NCBI GenBank assembly: GCA_036390755.1
Contig: DASWBH010000442.1
Location: forward strand, 1 to 38,986
DNA from: DASVHS01 sp036390755
GTDB taxonomy: Bacteria; Acidobacteriota; Thermoanaerobaculia; Gp7-AA8
Direction of reading: 5' to 3'
Length of the DNA: 38,986 nucleotides
The notes beneath the pieces are model-generated. The model was not told the DNA's origin. It saw only the letters and a program-made list of their open reading frames with translations, and did no database searches. This document shows, piece by piece, positions 1-8,060 of this stretch (its first letter is position 1; the number at the start of each line of letters is the position of its first letter). Both the position numbers and the translations under genes were made by a program.

Positions 1-425
1 CCGTCCGCGTGCTCGTAGTCGTGTTGCAGCTCGGAGTACTTCTCGAGCAACCGGTCGTGATCGGCGCGGGAGGGATCGGCGAGATCGTGTTCGATGGCGC
101 GCATCTTCCGCTCGATCGTCAGCACGTCCGCGAACGCCGTCTCGACGTAATCGAACAGCGACATACCCGGCTCGGCGTCGAGATGCTGGCCGACGTGGCC
201 GATGGTCAGCCCCGACGCGCGGACGATCGCCCCGCGATCAGGCTCCTCCTGTTTCAGCAGCAGCCGGAACAGCGTCGTCTTCCCCGCGCCGTTGCGGCCG
301 ACCAGTCCAACGTGCTCGCCGGGGTTGTGCTGCCACGTCGCGCCCTTCAGGACGTCGTGCGGGCCGTAGGATTTCTCAATGTCTTCGAATCGGTAGAGCA
401 AACCGTCGGGCTGCAACACACCCAC
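1..425 (-). CDS. ABC-F family ATPase, N-terminal part (cut by window edge)
   Basis: Reading the minus strand from a GTG at 425 gives about 141 residues that run off the window edge. They start with a short strand typical of ABC-F proteins (LLYRFEDIEKSYGPHDVLKG), followed by a Walker A motif GRNGAGKTT and then a helical stretch. ABC-F proteins are soluble tandem ATPases that act on the ribosome (translation factors or antibiotic resistance) rather than transporters. Only the first half of the first nucleotide-binding domain is visible, so the subfamily cannot be assigned. An in-frame TGA at 435-437 limits the start to GTG 425, GTG 419 or the TTG that follows. The gene is divergent from pdxJ, and a heptamer tandem repeat lies between the two. 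On this strand the repeat reads AAGGATG and might serve as a ribosome binding site. Confidence 0.85.
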   Translation of the reverse strand, partial: MGVLQPDGLLYRFEDIEKSYGPHDVLKGATWQHNPGEHVGLVGRNGAGKTTLFRLLLKQEEPDRGAIVRASGLTIGHVGQHLDAEPGMSLFDYVETAFADVLTIERKMRAIEHDLADPSRADHDRLLEKYSELQHDYEHAD

Positions 426-433
426 ATTGAAAA

Positions 434-461
434 TTCATCCTTCATCCTTCATCCTTCATCC
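434..461. repeat. Perfect 4x heptamer tandem repeat TTCATCC
   Basis: Four exact copies of TTCATCC stand end to end in the 42-bp gap between the divergent ABC-F and pdxJ genes, ending 6 bp before the pdxJ ATG. On the minus strand the unit reads GGATGAA, so each junction creates an AAGGATG Shine-Dalgarno-like string. Simple repeats of this kind can change copy number by slippage. Confidence 0.9.
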
Positions 462-467
462 TTTCCG

Positions 468-1211
468 ATGCGCCTGGCCGTCAACATCGACCACATCGCT
501 ACGATCCGCGAGGCGCGGAAAGCCGACGAGCCGGATCCCGTCGCCGCCGCGGTCATCTGCGAGCTCGCCGGTGCGCAGGGGATCACCGTGCATCTGCGCG
601 GCGATCGACGGCACATGCAGGACCGCGACGTCGAGCTTCTGCGCAAAACCGTGACGACTCATCTCAACGTCGAGATGGCGTCGACGACCGACATGGTGCG
701 CATCGCGCAGACCGTCAAGCCGCATCAGGTCACGTTGGTCCCGGAGCGCAAAGACGAAGTCACGACCGAGGGTGGTCTCGACGTCGTGTTGCATTCGGGC
801 AATGTGGAGAAGGTGGTCCGGCAACTGCTCGACGCCCATATCGACGTATCGATCTTTGTCGATCCCGATCTCGAGCAGGTGCGCCACTGCCACAAGATCG
901 GCGCGCCGAGGATCGAGCTGAATACCGGCAAGTTCGCCGATGCGTGGGTCGCGCACGCACCGTGGCAACCGGAGATCGAAAAGATCACGACCGCCGCGAA
1001 AGCCGCGCGGAAGATGGGCCTCACCGTCCTCGCCGGTCACGGGCTGACGTACAGGAACATCGACGCGATCGCATCAATCGCCGAGATCGAGGAGCTGAAC
1101 ATCGGGCACTCGATCATCGCGCGCGCGGCGCTGGTCGGCCTCGACTCCGCCGTCCGCGAAATGATCGCGCTGATGCGCAATCCCCGGCGGCTACCTGCCG
1201 AGAAGCGCTAA
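468..1211 (+). CDS. pdxJ: Pyridoxine 5'-phosphate synthase PdxJ
   Basis: PdxJ condenses 1-deoxy-D-xylulose 5-phosphate with 3-amino-2-oxopropyl phosphate to give pyridoxine 5'-phosphate, the last step of the DXP-dependent vitamin B6 pathway. The product is 247 residues, normal for the family, and begins with the signature VNIDHIATIREAR. Other family blocks are visible: HLRGDRRHMQDRD, LNVEMA, TLVPERKDEVTTEGGLDV and the C-terminal LNIGHSIIARA. The frame is open upstream to position 9, but that part is antisense to the ABC-F gene and crosses the heptamer repeat, so ATG 468 is taken as the start. No Shine-Dalgarno precedes it. The last 21 bp overlap the 3' end of the convergent transglutaminase gene. 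The pathway partner pdxA lies about 18 kb away in this window. Confidence 0.96.
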   Translation: MRLAVNIDHIATIREARKADEPDPVAAAVICELAGAQGITVHLRGDRRHMQDRDVELLRKTVTTHLNVEMASTTDMVRIAQTVKPHQVTLVPERKDEVTTEGGLDVVLHSGNVEKVVRQLLDAHIDVSIFVDPDLEQVRHCHKIGAPRIELNTGKFADAWVAHAPWQPEIEKITTAAKAARKMGLTVLAGHGLTYRNIDAIASIAEIEELNIGHSIIARAALVGLDSAVREMIALMRNPRRLPAEKR

Positions 1212-3149
1212 GGAGCGCCGGATGTCGTCGATCCGCGCGCCGTCCTGACGTGGCGAGAACTGCTGCTCTTCGTACAAGGCGATCACTTTCTCGAACACGC
1301 GCGCCGCTTCAGGATCGCGCGTGCGAAGAATCTCCAGCGCTTCTTCGATCGTCGTCGACGGACGCACCTCGACGCCGAGAAGGCGGAGGCGCTGCTCGAG
1401 CAGATCGAAGAGAGGCCTGCGCCGGCGAGCGAGCACGAGCACGATCGCGGCGATCGCGATGAGTGCGACGACTGTCTTGAGCACCCGCGGCGCTGCGGCG
1501 ATCCTCGCGAACGCCGCGACGTTGTCGCGTGTATCGAGAGCGGTCTGCCGGATGCGCGCGATCACGTCCGCGGCGAGCGCGATCTGGTCGCCGAGACCGA
1601 AGGTCAGGATGTAGCGGTCCCAGAAATAATTGATCGAGTCGCTGAGCGCCGTGACGTAGCGGCCGAGGAGTCCGGATTGTGTGTCGCCGGGACGGAGATC
1701 GGCGGGCGTGGGATCGTAGGTCGTCCAGCGGCTGCCGTCCCACACCTCCACCCACGCATGCGCGTCCTCGTTGCGCAGGACGAAATAGCCGGTGAGCGGA
1801 TTCACGCGGCCGCCGTAGAAGCCGCCGACGATTCGCGCCGGGACGTCGAGAGCGGCCATCAGCGCGACCATGCCGGCCGCGAAGTATTCGCAGTGGCCGC
1901 GGCGGACGCGCAGCAGGAACTCGTCGGTGGTCATGGGACGTGAGCCGATTTGCTCCGGTCGTTGCACGTACGCGTATTTCGTCGAGAGGTACCGCTCGAC
2001 CGCGGCCGCCTGCTCACGCGGCCGCGTCTCGCCGCCGACGATCCGCTGCGCAAGCGCGAGCACTTGCGGCGTGACGGGATACGCGACGACCGACACGCGC
2101 TGGGGGCGCAGCGGATCGGTCTGACGCGCCATCGAGATGTTGTACGAGACGATCTCGCCGCGGCCCTGGAGCGTGAGATACGCGTCGTGCGTCGGCCCCT
2201 CCCAGAGCTGCGGGATGCCCGACACTGCGTACGTGCCGGCCGGCAGAAAAAGCCGGCTGCTCCGGATCAGCCGCTGCTGCACGAGCACGTTCTGCGCGAA
2301 CCCGGCCGGTTTCGCGAGCACAAAGACGCCGCTCCGTGCGTGAATCTCGCGGAAGACGCTGCGCGTCTGCAGCCACTGATTCGCATGAAAGGAGTCGTAC
2401 ACGGCTGCGCGCAGGCGCACCGGCGTGAAGAACGGGACCGCCTGCTGTCCCATCCAGACTCTCGCCACCACACTCGGATCCGGCGAGCTCGTCCTCGGCT
2501 CGTTGAAATTGATCGAGTCGCTGAGTCCCGTGCTGGCGTTGTTCAGCGCTCCCGCAAATCCCTGCACCACAGGATTGCGCAAACGGGGCAGCATCGGGAA
2601 GAGCGCAGCGCCGATGAGCGTCGTGCCGGCGAGGTAGAAGGCGGCGGCGCGCGACGCGGGCGCAGCGCCGTACTCGCGGCCGATGGAACGCACGGTCTCG
2701 ACGTGGCTGACGAACATCATCTGCCGGAACATTAGGAACCCGAACGCGATCACGAACAGCACGATCGTGATGTGCGTCGCAGTGGCGAGGCTGGCCACGA
2801 AAATCAGTCCGCTCGTCAGCAGGCGCTGCGCGGAGTTGTTCGCGCGCGTCGACTCGATCGGCTGATACGTGGCGATGAAGAGCACGAGATGCGTCGATGC
2901 CGCGATGGCACTGCGCGAGATCGCCGCCGCATCGATCGCGTAGAAGACGATGTAGGCGAGCGCGAGCCCGCGCATGACCGGCGCGGGAATCAGCTCCGGT
3001 CCTTTCCCGCTCGCTACGCGTACGACGATGCCGGCCATGACGACGTGAAACGCGAGCAACGGGACCAGGCCGACCGTCTGCGTGAAGTACAGCGGCACCG
3101 CTGCGAACATCGACAGGAGCAGCATCTCGATCTCGCGCGCTCGCGTCAT
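1191..3149 (-). CDS. Membrane-anchored transglutaminase-like protein (TgpA/DUF3488 type)
   Basis: The 652-residue protein starts with about five to six membrane segments in residues 8-190 (DUF3488/TgpA-like N-terminus). A large periplasmic region carrying a transglutaminase core follows, then another membrane helix near 555-575 and a short cytoplasmic tail of DUF4129 type. The catalytic triad is visible: Cys420 in RRGHCEYFA, His464 in EDAHAWVEVW and Asp479 in TYDPTP. Such proteins probably cleave or cross-link peptide bonds outside the membrane; the substrate is unknown. The ATG overlaps the DUF58 stop by 4 nt (ATGA), so it is the last gene of a moxR-DUF58-transglutaminase operon, an arrangement found in many bacteria. 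The 3' end overlaps pdxJ on the other strand by 21 bp. Confidence 0.92.
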   Translation of the reverse strand: MTRAREIEMLLLSMFAAVPLYFTQTVGLVPLLAFHVVMAGIVVRVASGKGPELIPAPVMRGLALAYIVFYAIDAAAISRSAIAASTHLVLFIATYQPIESTRANNSAQRLLTSGLIFVASLATATHITIVLFVIAFGFLMFRQMMFVSHVETVRSIGREYGAAPASRAAAFYLAGTTLIGAALFPMLPRLRNPVVQGFAGALNNASTGLSDSINFNEPRTSSPDPSVVARVWMGQQAVPFFTPVRLRAAVYDSFHANQWLQTRSVFREIHARSGVFVLAKPAGFAQNVLVQQRLIRSSRLFLPAGTYAVSGIPQLWEGPTHDAYLTLQGRGEIVSYNISMARQTDPLRPQRVSVVAYPVTPQVLALAQRIVGGETRPREQAAAVERYLSTKYAYVQRPEQIGSRPMTTDEFLLRVRRGHCEYFAAGMVALMAALDVPARIVGGFYGGRVNPLTGYFVLRNEDAHAWVEVWDGSRWTTYDPTPADLRPGDTQSGLLGRYVTALSDSINYFWDRYILTFGLGDQIALAADVIARIRQTALDTRDNVAAFARIAAAPRVLKTVVALIAIAAIVLVLARRRRPLFDLLEQRLRLLGVEVRPSTTIEEALEILRTRDPEAARVFEKVIALYEEQQFSPRQDGARIDDIRRSLALLGR

Positions 3150-4150
3150 CGGTCGCGCTCCTGCCGCACCGCGAAAACGATGCTGCCGCGCTCGATCTGC
3201 TGGTGGACGGCTTCGTGTGAAGCCTCGAGGAGCGCGAGGGCGCGGAACATCCCGACGGAGCCCTCGTACTCTTTCGCGCGCAGCGTGATCCGCGGCAGGG
3301 TCAGCACGACGTCGAGACCGCGGCGCAATGCGTAGTAGATGAACGTCGACGCGGCGCTGACCATCTCCTCGAACGCGTCGTCGCTCGTGCTCCGCGGTTT
3401 GTACGGATCGACCATCACATAGACCGTGCGCGCCGTGTCGAGCTCCGTCTGCTTGATGATCCAGCGGCCCGCACTCGCTGACTTTTTCCAGTACACCTGG
3501 CGCATCGTGTCGCCGCGCGCAAAGTCGCGGAACGAGTGAATCTCGCTGCCCGGACCCTGCCGGTTCGCGCTGCTCTGCTCACCGGTGGCGGCGCGGAATC
3601 GCTCGATCCGCTCGCCCTCGGGCAGCAACCGAGGATAGACGATCACTTCACCGCCGATGCGAATCCGCCGCTTCTTGAGAAAGAACCCGAACGGATATCG
3701 CGTGTACAGGTCCAGCTTCTTCAGCTCGACGCGACCGCGTCGGCGAAACACGAACTGCGCGTTCGCGGTCATCGTCGTTCCGCGCGCCAGTACCGGGATG
3801 AGCACCGGCTCGGAGAGATCGTCTGCGCTGATGACGACGTCGCGCACGTTCCAGATCCGCGAGCTGTTCGTGATGGTCAGCGTCGCGTCAGCCGGCGCCC
3901 CTGCCCACGCCTCCCCCACTTCGCTCATCGCGACTTGCAGGTGCTTGAGACCACCCTTCGACGCAATGCCCGACAACAGCAGGCAGCCGAGCATGAACGT
4001 CAGGCCGATGTAGAGCGCGTTGTTACCGGTATTGAGCGCCGCGAAGCCGATGACAATCGTGAACAGCACGTACGTCGTGCCGATCCGCGTGAGGCGGACC
4101 ACGCCGTCGAAGGACCAGGGTGTACGGGATGGAAGGGGGTAAACGGTCAT
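3146..4150 (-). CDS. DUF58 domain protein (MoxR-associated)
   Basis: The 334-residue protein has two hydrophobic segments near residues 28-65 (VLFTIVIGFAALNTGN and the stretch after it) and a cytoplasmic DUF58 domain. The domain signature is clear: GPGSEIHSFRDFARGDTMRQ followed by VYWKKSASAGRWIIKQ. DUF58 proteins resemble von Willebrand factor A domains and are thought to work with MoxR ATPases in assembling or activating envelope complexes. The exact role here is unknown. The gene sits between moxR and the transglutaminase and overlaps the latter by 4 nt. The start is odd: the only usable start codon is ATG 4150, which has no adjacent Shine-Dalgarno. A perfect AAGGAGG lies about 31 nt upstream, in the loop of a long hairpin. 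Confidence 0.93.
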   Translation of the reverse strand: MTVYPLPSRTPWSFDGVVRLTRIGTTYVLFTIVIGFAALNTGNNALYIGLTFMLGCLLLSGIASKGGLKHLQVAMSEVGEAWAGAPADATLTITNSSRIWNVRDVVISADDLSEPVLIPVLARGTTMTANAQFVFRRRGRVELKKLDLYTRYPFGFFLKKRRIRIGGEVIVYPRLLPEGERIERFRAATGEQSSANRQGPGSEIHSFRDFARGDTMRQVYWKKSASAGRWIIKQTELDTARTVYVMVDPYKPRSTSDDAFEEMVSAASTFIYYALRRGLDVVLTLPRITLRAKEYEGSVGMFRALALLEASHEAVHQQIERGSIVFAVRQERDR

Positions 4151-4158
4151 GCGTTTCG

Positions 4159-4208
4159 GGTAACAGGTAACCGGTAACGTTCCTCCTTGTTACCTGTTAC
4201 CTGTTACC
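4159..4208. repeat. 20-bp inverted repeat built from GGTAACA heptamers
   Basis: The left arm (4159-4178) and right arm (4189-4208) are reverse complements at 19 of 20 positions, with a 10-nt loop. Each arm is itself made of GTAACAG-type heptamers. On the coding (minus) strand the loop reads AAGGAGGAAC, a consensus Shine-Dalgarno. The moxR stop codon (4204-4206) lies inside the upstream arm, and the DUF58 start is 8 nt beyond the downstream arm. The RNA hairpin would therefore sit exactly at the moxR-DUF58 junction. Confidence 0.9.
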
Positions 4209-5166
4209 TCGGCACCGGCAGCTCCGACACGATCTTGCCGATGAACTTCGCCTCGGGCGAATGCTCGCCGCGCACCATGCGCCGGTCCTTCATCAGGATG
4301 CGGTGCGACAGCACAGGACTGGCGAGGCGCTTCACGTCTTCCGGCACGACGAAGTCGCGACCATTCACCATCGCCAGAGCCTGACACGCTTTGAAGTACG
4401 TCAGCGCGCCGCGCGTCGAGACGCCGAGGGCGACCTCTCCGTGCGTGCGAGTGGTCTGAACGATCGTCATCAGGTACTCGACCAGCGACTCGTTCACGTG
4501 AATCCCGCTGACCTGCTCCTGAAGATCGGTCACTTCCCGCTCGTCGAGGACCGGCTCGAGGTGATCGAGCGCCACCTGTGCTCCGCCCGCGCGAAGCAGC
4601 TTCTTCTCGTCGGTTGCATTCGGGTAACCGATGGTCAGCCGCATGAGGAAACGGTCGAGCTGCGACTCGGGCAGCGGGTACGTGCCGACGTGCTCCACCG
4701 GGTTCTGCGTCGCGATGACGAGGAAAGGATCGGGAAGCGCGAGGCGCTCCTTCTCGACCGTGATCATGCCCTCGCTCATGGCCTCGAGCAGCGCGGACTG
4801 CGTCTTCGGCGTGGCGCGATTGATCTCGTCCGCGAGGAGAACGTTCGTGAAGATCGGCCCCGAAACGAACTCGAACTCCTGCTGATCCTGCTTGTAAATC
4901 GTCACGCCGACGATGTCGCCGGGCAACAGGTCGCTCGTGAACTGGATCCGCTGGAACGACAGAGAAAGCGACCGCGCCAGCGCGTGCGCGAGGGTCGTCT
5001 TACCGACGCCGGGAACATCTTCCAGAAGGATGTGTCCTTTGGCGAGCATCGCGGCGATGCACAGCTGGATGACCTCCGACTTGCCGCGGATGACTTTCTC
5101 GACGTTCGCCTGAAGCGACGCGATCTTCGCGAGGGAGCGGTTGAGCGGTAGGGCTTCTCTGGCCAT
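4204..5166 (-). CDS. MoxR-family AAA+ ATPase
   Basis: This is a cytoplasmic AAA+ chaperone-like ATPase of 320 residues. Visible motifs are Walker A GVGKTTLA after LLEDVP, Walker B LLADEINRATPKTQSALLEAM, sensor 1 in VIATQNPVEH, and the arginine-finger region LPESQLDRFLMR. The C-terminal lid contains GVSTRGALTYFKACQA. MoxR proteins remodel or mature partner complexes carrying VWA/DUF58 domains, and the two downstream genes (DUF58, transglutaminase) are the usual partners. ATG 5166 is preferred over an in-frame TTG at 5208, because the TTG falls in a plausible -35 box and homologues begin close to REALPLNRSL. The stop codon lies in the 20-bp hairpin. Confidence 0.95.
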   Translation of the reverse strand: MAREALPLNRSLAKIASLQANVEKVIRGKSEVIQLCIAAMLAKGHILLEDVPGVGKTTLAHALARSLSLSFQRIQFTSDLLPGDIVGVTIYKQDQQEFEFVSGPIFTNVLLADEINRATPKTQSALLEAMSEGMITVEKERLALPDPFLVIATQNPVEHVGTYPLPESQLDRFLMRLTIGYPNATDEKKLLRAGGAQVALDHLEPVLDEREVTDLQEQVSGIHVNESLVEYLMTIVQTTRTHGEVALGVSTRGALTYFKACQALAMVNGRDFVVPEDVKRLASPVLSHRILMKDRRMVRGEHSPEAKFIGKIVSELPVPR

Positions 5167-5179
5167 GCTGGTTGGACGC

Positions 5180-5208
5180 AATAGAAACGAAAAGCGTGCC
5201 CGGTCCAA
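5180..5208 (-). promoter_or_regulatory. Candidate sigma-70 type promoter of moxR operon
   Basis: On the minus strand TTGGAC (5208-5203) and TCTATT (5185-5180) are 17 bp apart. The -10 box ends 13 nt before the moxR ATG, which would give a leader of only about 6 nt. The match is moderate (4 of 6 in the -10). Confidence 0.4.
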
Positions 5209-5250
5209 CAGTCGCGGGCGTGAGCTAATTCTTAAGTGACCCGGCTCACT

Positions 5251-5345
5251 GTGTCATTCCGAGCCGCGGAGACGGCGAGGAATCTGGGAGGGGGTGCGAT
5301 TCCACCGCCCAGATTCCTCGCGCTCTGCGGCGCTCGGAATGACAC
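5251..5345. repeat. Long imperfect palindrome, REP-like dispersed repeat
   Basis: Arms 5251-5288 and 5308-5345 are reverse complements at 33 of 38 positions, with a 19-nt loop. The outer part reads GTGTCATTCCGAG in both arms. It lies downstream of the ETF-QO gene, ahead of the moxR promoter, and could act as a transcription terminator. The same core (GTCATTC.GAGCCGCG.AGACGGCGA) recurs at 29091-29123, so it is a dispersed family. CCGGCTCA occurs on both sides (5241-5248, 5353-5360), resembling a target duplication. Confidence 0.85.
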
Positions 5346-5365
5346 GCCGTCGCCGGCTCAGACGC

Positions 5366-7069
5366 TCAGAGTTTCTTGTAATCCGGCCCGCCGCCGCCTT
5401 CAGGCGGCACCCAGGTGATCACCTGGTACGGGTCCATGATGTCGCATGTCTTGCAGTGGAAACAGTTGGTGAAATTGAGGAAGGGGACGCGCCCGCGCCC
5501 GTCGGCGGTCGGCTTCGGCTCGTACACGTTCGCCGGACAGAAATTGAGGCAGGGATTCCCGTACTCCACGGTGCATCTCGTGATGCAGACTTCCGTGTCC
5601 AGGATCAGCAGGTGCGCGGGCTGATTCTCCTCGTGCACCACGCCGCCGTAGTACACGTCGCTGACCTTATCGAACGTGTACGTGTTGTCGAACTTCATCT
5701 TCGCCGGCGGATGCGGGTCTTCGCTGCTGAAGTAGCGCTGGATGCGTTCCATTCGCTCGTGTCCCGAGTGGGATGCGAGCCGGTTGACGACGCCGAAGCC
5801 GCGGCCTCGGGTCACGATGCCGAGTCCGGCGTTGATCATGCCGGCGATCTGGCCGTACTCGAACGCCTGGTGGAAGTTCCGCTGCACCCACAGCTCGTCC
5901 TTCGCCCACGAGCTCTCGAATATCTCTTCATACTCGGACAGCTGGCGGGCTGAGTAGTCCTCGTTCAGCAGGGCGTGCAGCGCCGCTTCGGCCGCCATGA
6001 TCCCGGCTTTGATGCCGAGGTGTATGCCTTTGAGACGGGCGCCGTTGAGGTAGGCGGCGGAGTCGCCGATGATCATGAAGCCGTCGCCGTACATGCGCGG
6101 CATCGCGTAGTACCCGCCTTCCGGGATCGCCTTCGCTCCGGCCGCGACCATCTTGCCGCCGTCGAGAATCGCCCGAACCGAGGGGTGCAGCTTGAACCGC
6201 TGGAACTCCTCGTGCGGATCGAGCGTCGGATTCCTGTAGTCGAGACCGACGACGAGACCGACGTCGACGATGCGGTCCTTCATGCCGTAGATGAAGGCGC
6301 CGCCGAACGTGTCCAGGTCGAGCGGCCAGCCGAACGTGTGGATCACGGTGCCGGGCGCGAAGCGGTCGTCGGGAAGTTGCCACAGCTCCTTCACGCCGAC
6401 CGCGTACGTCTGCGGGTTCTTGCCTTCGTACAGGTTGAACAGGCCGGAGACCTGCTTCGTGAGCGTGCCGCGGGGACCTTCGGCGAGAATCACGATCTTC
6501 GCGCGGACGTCGACGCCCGGTTCGAAGTTCGGCTTCGGTTTGCCCGTCTTGTCGATTCCTTTGTCGCCGGTGCGGACGCCGACGACGCGCCCGTTCTCGA
6601 CGAGCACGCGCGTCGCGGAGAATTCGGGGAACACGTCGACGCCGATTTCCGTGACGATCGGAGCGAGCCAGCGGACCATCTCGCCGATCGAGATCACGTA
6701 GTTGCCGTGATTCTGCAGAGTGGGCGGAAGGATCGGCGCGGCGATCTTGAAGTTCTCGAACATGTACCAGAACGAGTCGTCGCCGACGGGCGCCTCGACG
6801 GGGCAGCCGCGATCGAGCCAGTCCGGCATCAGCTCGGCGATGCCGCGCGGATCCATCACCGCGCCGGACAAGCCGTGCGATCCGATTTCCTTCCCTTTTT
6901 CGAGAACGGCGATCGAGAGACCGTCGAGTTTCTTCTCAGCGGCGGAGGCGTTGTGCGTCTGCACGAGTTGCGCGAGCTTGTACGCGGCGGCAAGGCCGGC
7001 CGGACCGGCGCCGACGATCACCACGTCGACGTCGAGCGTCTCGCGTTCGATTCCGGGGAGTTCCGCCAT
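5366..7069 (-). CDS. Electron transfer flavoprotein-quinone oxidoreductase (ETF-QO)
   Basis: ETF-QO takes electrons from reduced electron transfer flavoprotein, which collects them from acyl-CoA dehydrogenases, and passes them to the membrane quinone pool through FAD and a [4Fe-4S] cluster. The 567-residue length matches the family. An N-terminal dinucleotide-binding motif VVIVGAGPAGLAAAYKLA (residues ~16-33) is visible. The C-terminal ferredoxin-like part holds CLNFCPANVYE and then CFHCKTCDI, which supply the cluster cysteines, and ends in GGGGPDYKKL as in the mitochondrial enzyme. GGAG 7 nt before ATG 7069 is a good ribosome binding site. The gene stands alone between the pilus tip gene and the moxR operon. 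Its presumed electron donor EtfAB is encoded at 16.6-18.3 kb. Confidence 0.97.
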   Translation of the reverse strand: MAELPGIERETLDVDVVIVGAGPAGLAAAYKLAQLVQTHNASAAEKKLDGLSIAVLEKGKEIGSHGLSGAVMDPRGIAELMPDWLDRGCPVEAPVGDDSFWYMFENFKIAAPILPPTLQNHGNYVISIGEMVRWLAPIVTEIGVDVFPEFSATRVLVENGRVVGVRTGDKGIDKTGKPKPNFEPGVDVRAKIVILAEGPRGTLTKQVSGLFNLYEGKNPQTYAVGVKELWQLPDDRFAPGTVIHTFGWPLDLDTFGGAFIYGMKDRIVDVGLVVGLDYRNPTLDPHEEFQRFKLHPSVRAILDGGKMVAAGAKAIPEGGYYAMPRMYGDGFMIIGDSAAYLNGARLKGIHLGIKAGIMAAEAALHALLNEDYSARQLSEYEEIFESSWAKDELWVQRNFHQAFEYGQIAGMINAGLGIVTRGRGFGVVNRLASHSGHERMERIQRYFSSEDPHPPAKMKFDNTYTFDKVSDVYYGGVVHEENQPAHLLILDTEVCITRCTVEYGNPCLNFCPANVYEPKPTADGRGRVPFLNFTNCFHCKTCDIMDPYQVITWVPPEGGGGPDYKKL

Positions 7070-7100
7070 TCACCGCTCCTGCACGCTGAAAATCGCGCGC

Positions 7101-7106
7101 ATTGTA
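7101..7106 (-). promoter_or_regulatory. Candidate -10 box of ETF-QO gene
   Basis: TACAAT on the minus strand lies 31 nt before the ETF-QO ATG, leaving room for the GGAG ribosome binding site in the leader. No clear -35 is seen. It sits 13 bp downstream of the pilus tip gene stop, so ETF-QO probably has its own promoter. Confidence 0.45.
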
Positions 7107-7119
7107 CAGTGCTGGGGAA

Positions 7120-8034
7120 TCAATAATTAATGGTGGCCGTCACCGTGTCGCTGTAACTGCCTCCGACGACGTCCTGATTCCCGGGAATCGTTCCATACGC
7201 CGACAAGCCGCTGATGCCGCCGAGCGGCGTGTCCTTCGACGACGATGTTGCGGCGACGAGACCGCCGAGGACATTCGTCCAGCGCTGCGTTCGCGCGGAG
7301 TCGCTGAAGATGTCGTACGTCAGGAAGTTTGCCGACGGTCCAGCCATCCGTCGCGTCGTACCGCTGATGTGCGAGCCGAGGTCGAGTCCGACGGTCGAGG
7401 AGATCCCCTTCGTGCAGTTGTACAGCAGGTTCACCGTTGCGTTTTTCGGAGACGCGACGGTGGCGTTGGCGACGACGGGGTCGTAGTTGCCGAAGGCGAG
7501 CGTCGTCGCCGGCGCACGACACTCCGGGATGACGGTCGCCTGCAGCGAGAAGCTGCACGACCGCGTCGGACCGCCTGTACCCGCTACGGGTGTCATCGTC
7601 ACGGGAATCGAGTCCTGATACGTGCCTCCGCTGTATGGCGCATCCTGGAGAGGATCGATCTTGAGAAAGAGCTGCTGACTGAACGTACCGCTGCTTCCAC
7701 CGGTGTTGTAGACGATCACGTTCGTTGTCGCCCATACCGTCGTCCGCGTCGCGTCGGTGTAGATGTTGTAATTGAGCGAGCCGCCGCTGCCCTGGTCCAT
7801 GCGGCGCGACGCGTACGAACCCGAGTTCCCGGTGCCGAACGCGATGTTGTAAGTCGCGTTGCCGTTGCAGTCGACCGTGATCGTCGCCGTGGGTTGCATC
7901 GGCCCCGTCAGAAAGACGCTGTACGCGCCGACATTCACCGTCGAACCGTTGCAGGTGCAGTTCCCCGCGTCGGCGGCGATCGGCATCAGCATCACGGCAC
8001 AGACCAGCAGGACCGCTCGCACGTTCAGCCGCAT
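7120..8034 (-). CDS. Two-domain spore coat U (SCPU) protein, probable pilus tip subunit
   Basis: After a signal peptide (MRLNVRAVLLVCAVMLMPIA, cut near ADA) come two tandem SCPU-type beta-sandwich domains. The first begins GNCTCNGSTVNVGAYS (residues ~25-165). The second begins CRAPATTLAFGNYDPV (~175-304) and ends with the strand SYSDTVTATINY. Length is 304 residues. In Csu-type archaic chaperone-usher pili the two-domain subunit (CsuE) is the tip adhesin and is the last gene, as here, so the same role is inferred. ATG 8034 is chosen because it starts the signal peptide and has GGAG 7 nt upstream; the open frame to 8139 overlaps the usher end. It is 26 nt after the usher gene and closes the operon. 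Confidence 0.85.
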   Translation of the reverse strand: MRLNVRAVLLVCAVMLMPIAADAGNCTCNGSTVNVGAYSVFLTGPMQPTATITVDCNGNATYNIAFGTGNSGSYASRRMDQGSGGSLNYNIYTDATRTTVWATTNVIVYNTGGSSGTFSQQLFLKIDPLQDAPYSGGTYQDSIPVTMTPVAGTGGPTRSCSFSLQATVIPECRAPATTLAFGNYDPVVANATVASPKNATVNLLYNCTKGISSTVGLDLGSHISGTTRRMAGPSANFLTYDIFSDSARTQRWTNVLGGLVAATSSSKDTPLGGISGLSAYGTIPGNQDVVGGSYSDTVTATINY

Positions 8035-8060
8035 GAGGTCATCTCCGTTTCCATTCGCTC

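Noticed and set aside
9..467. In-frame N-terminal extension of pdxJ of about 150 residues
   Set aside because: It is antisense to the ABC-F gene, passes through the heptamer repeat and has no similarity to PdxJ, which begins at the ATG at 468.
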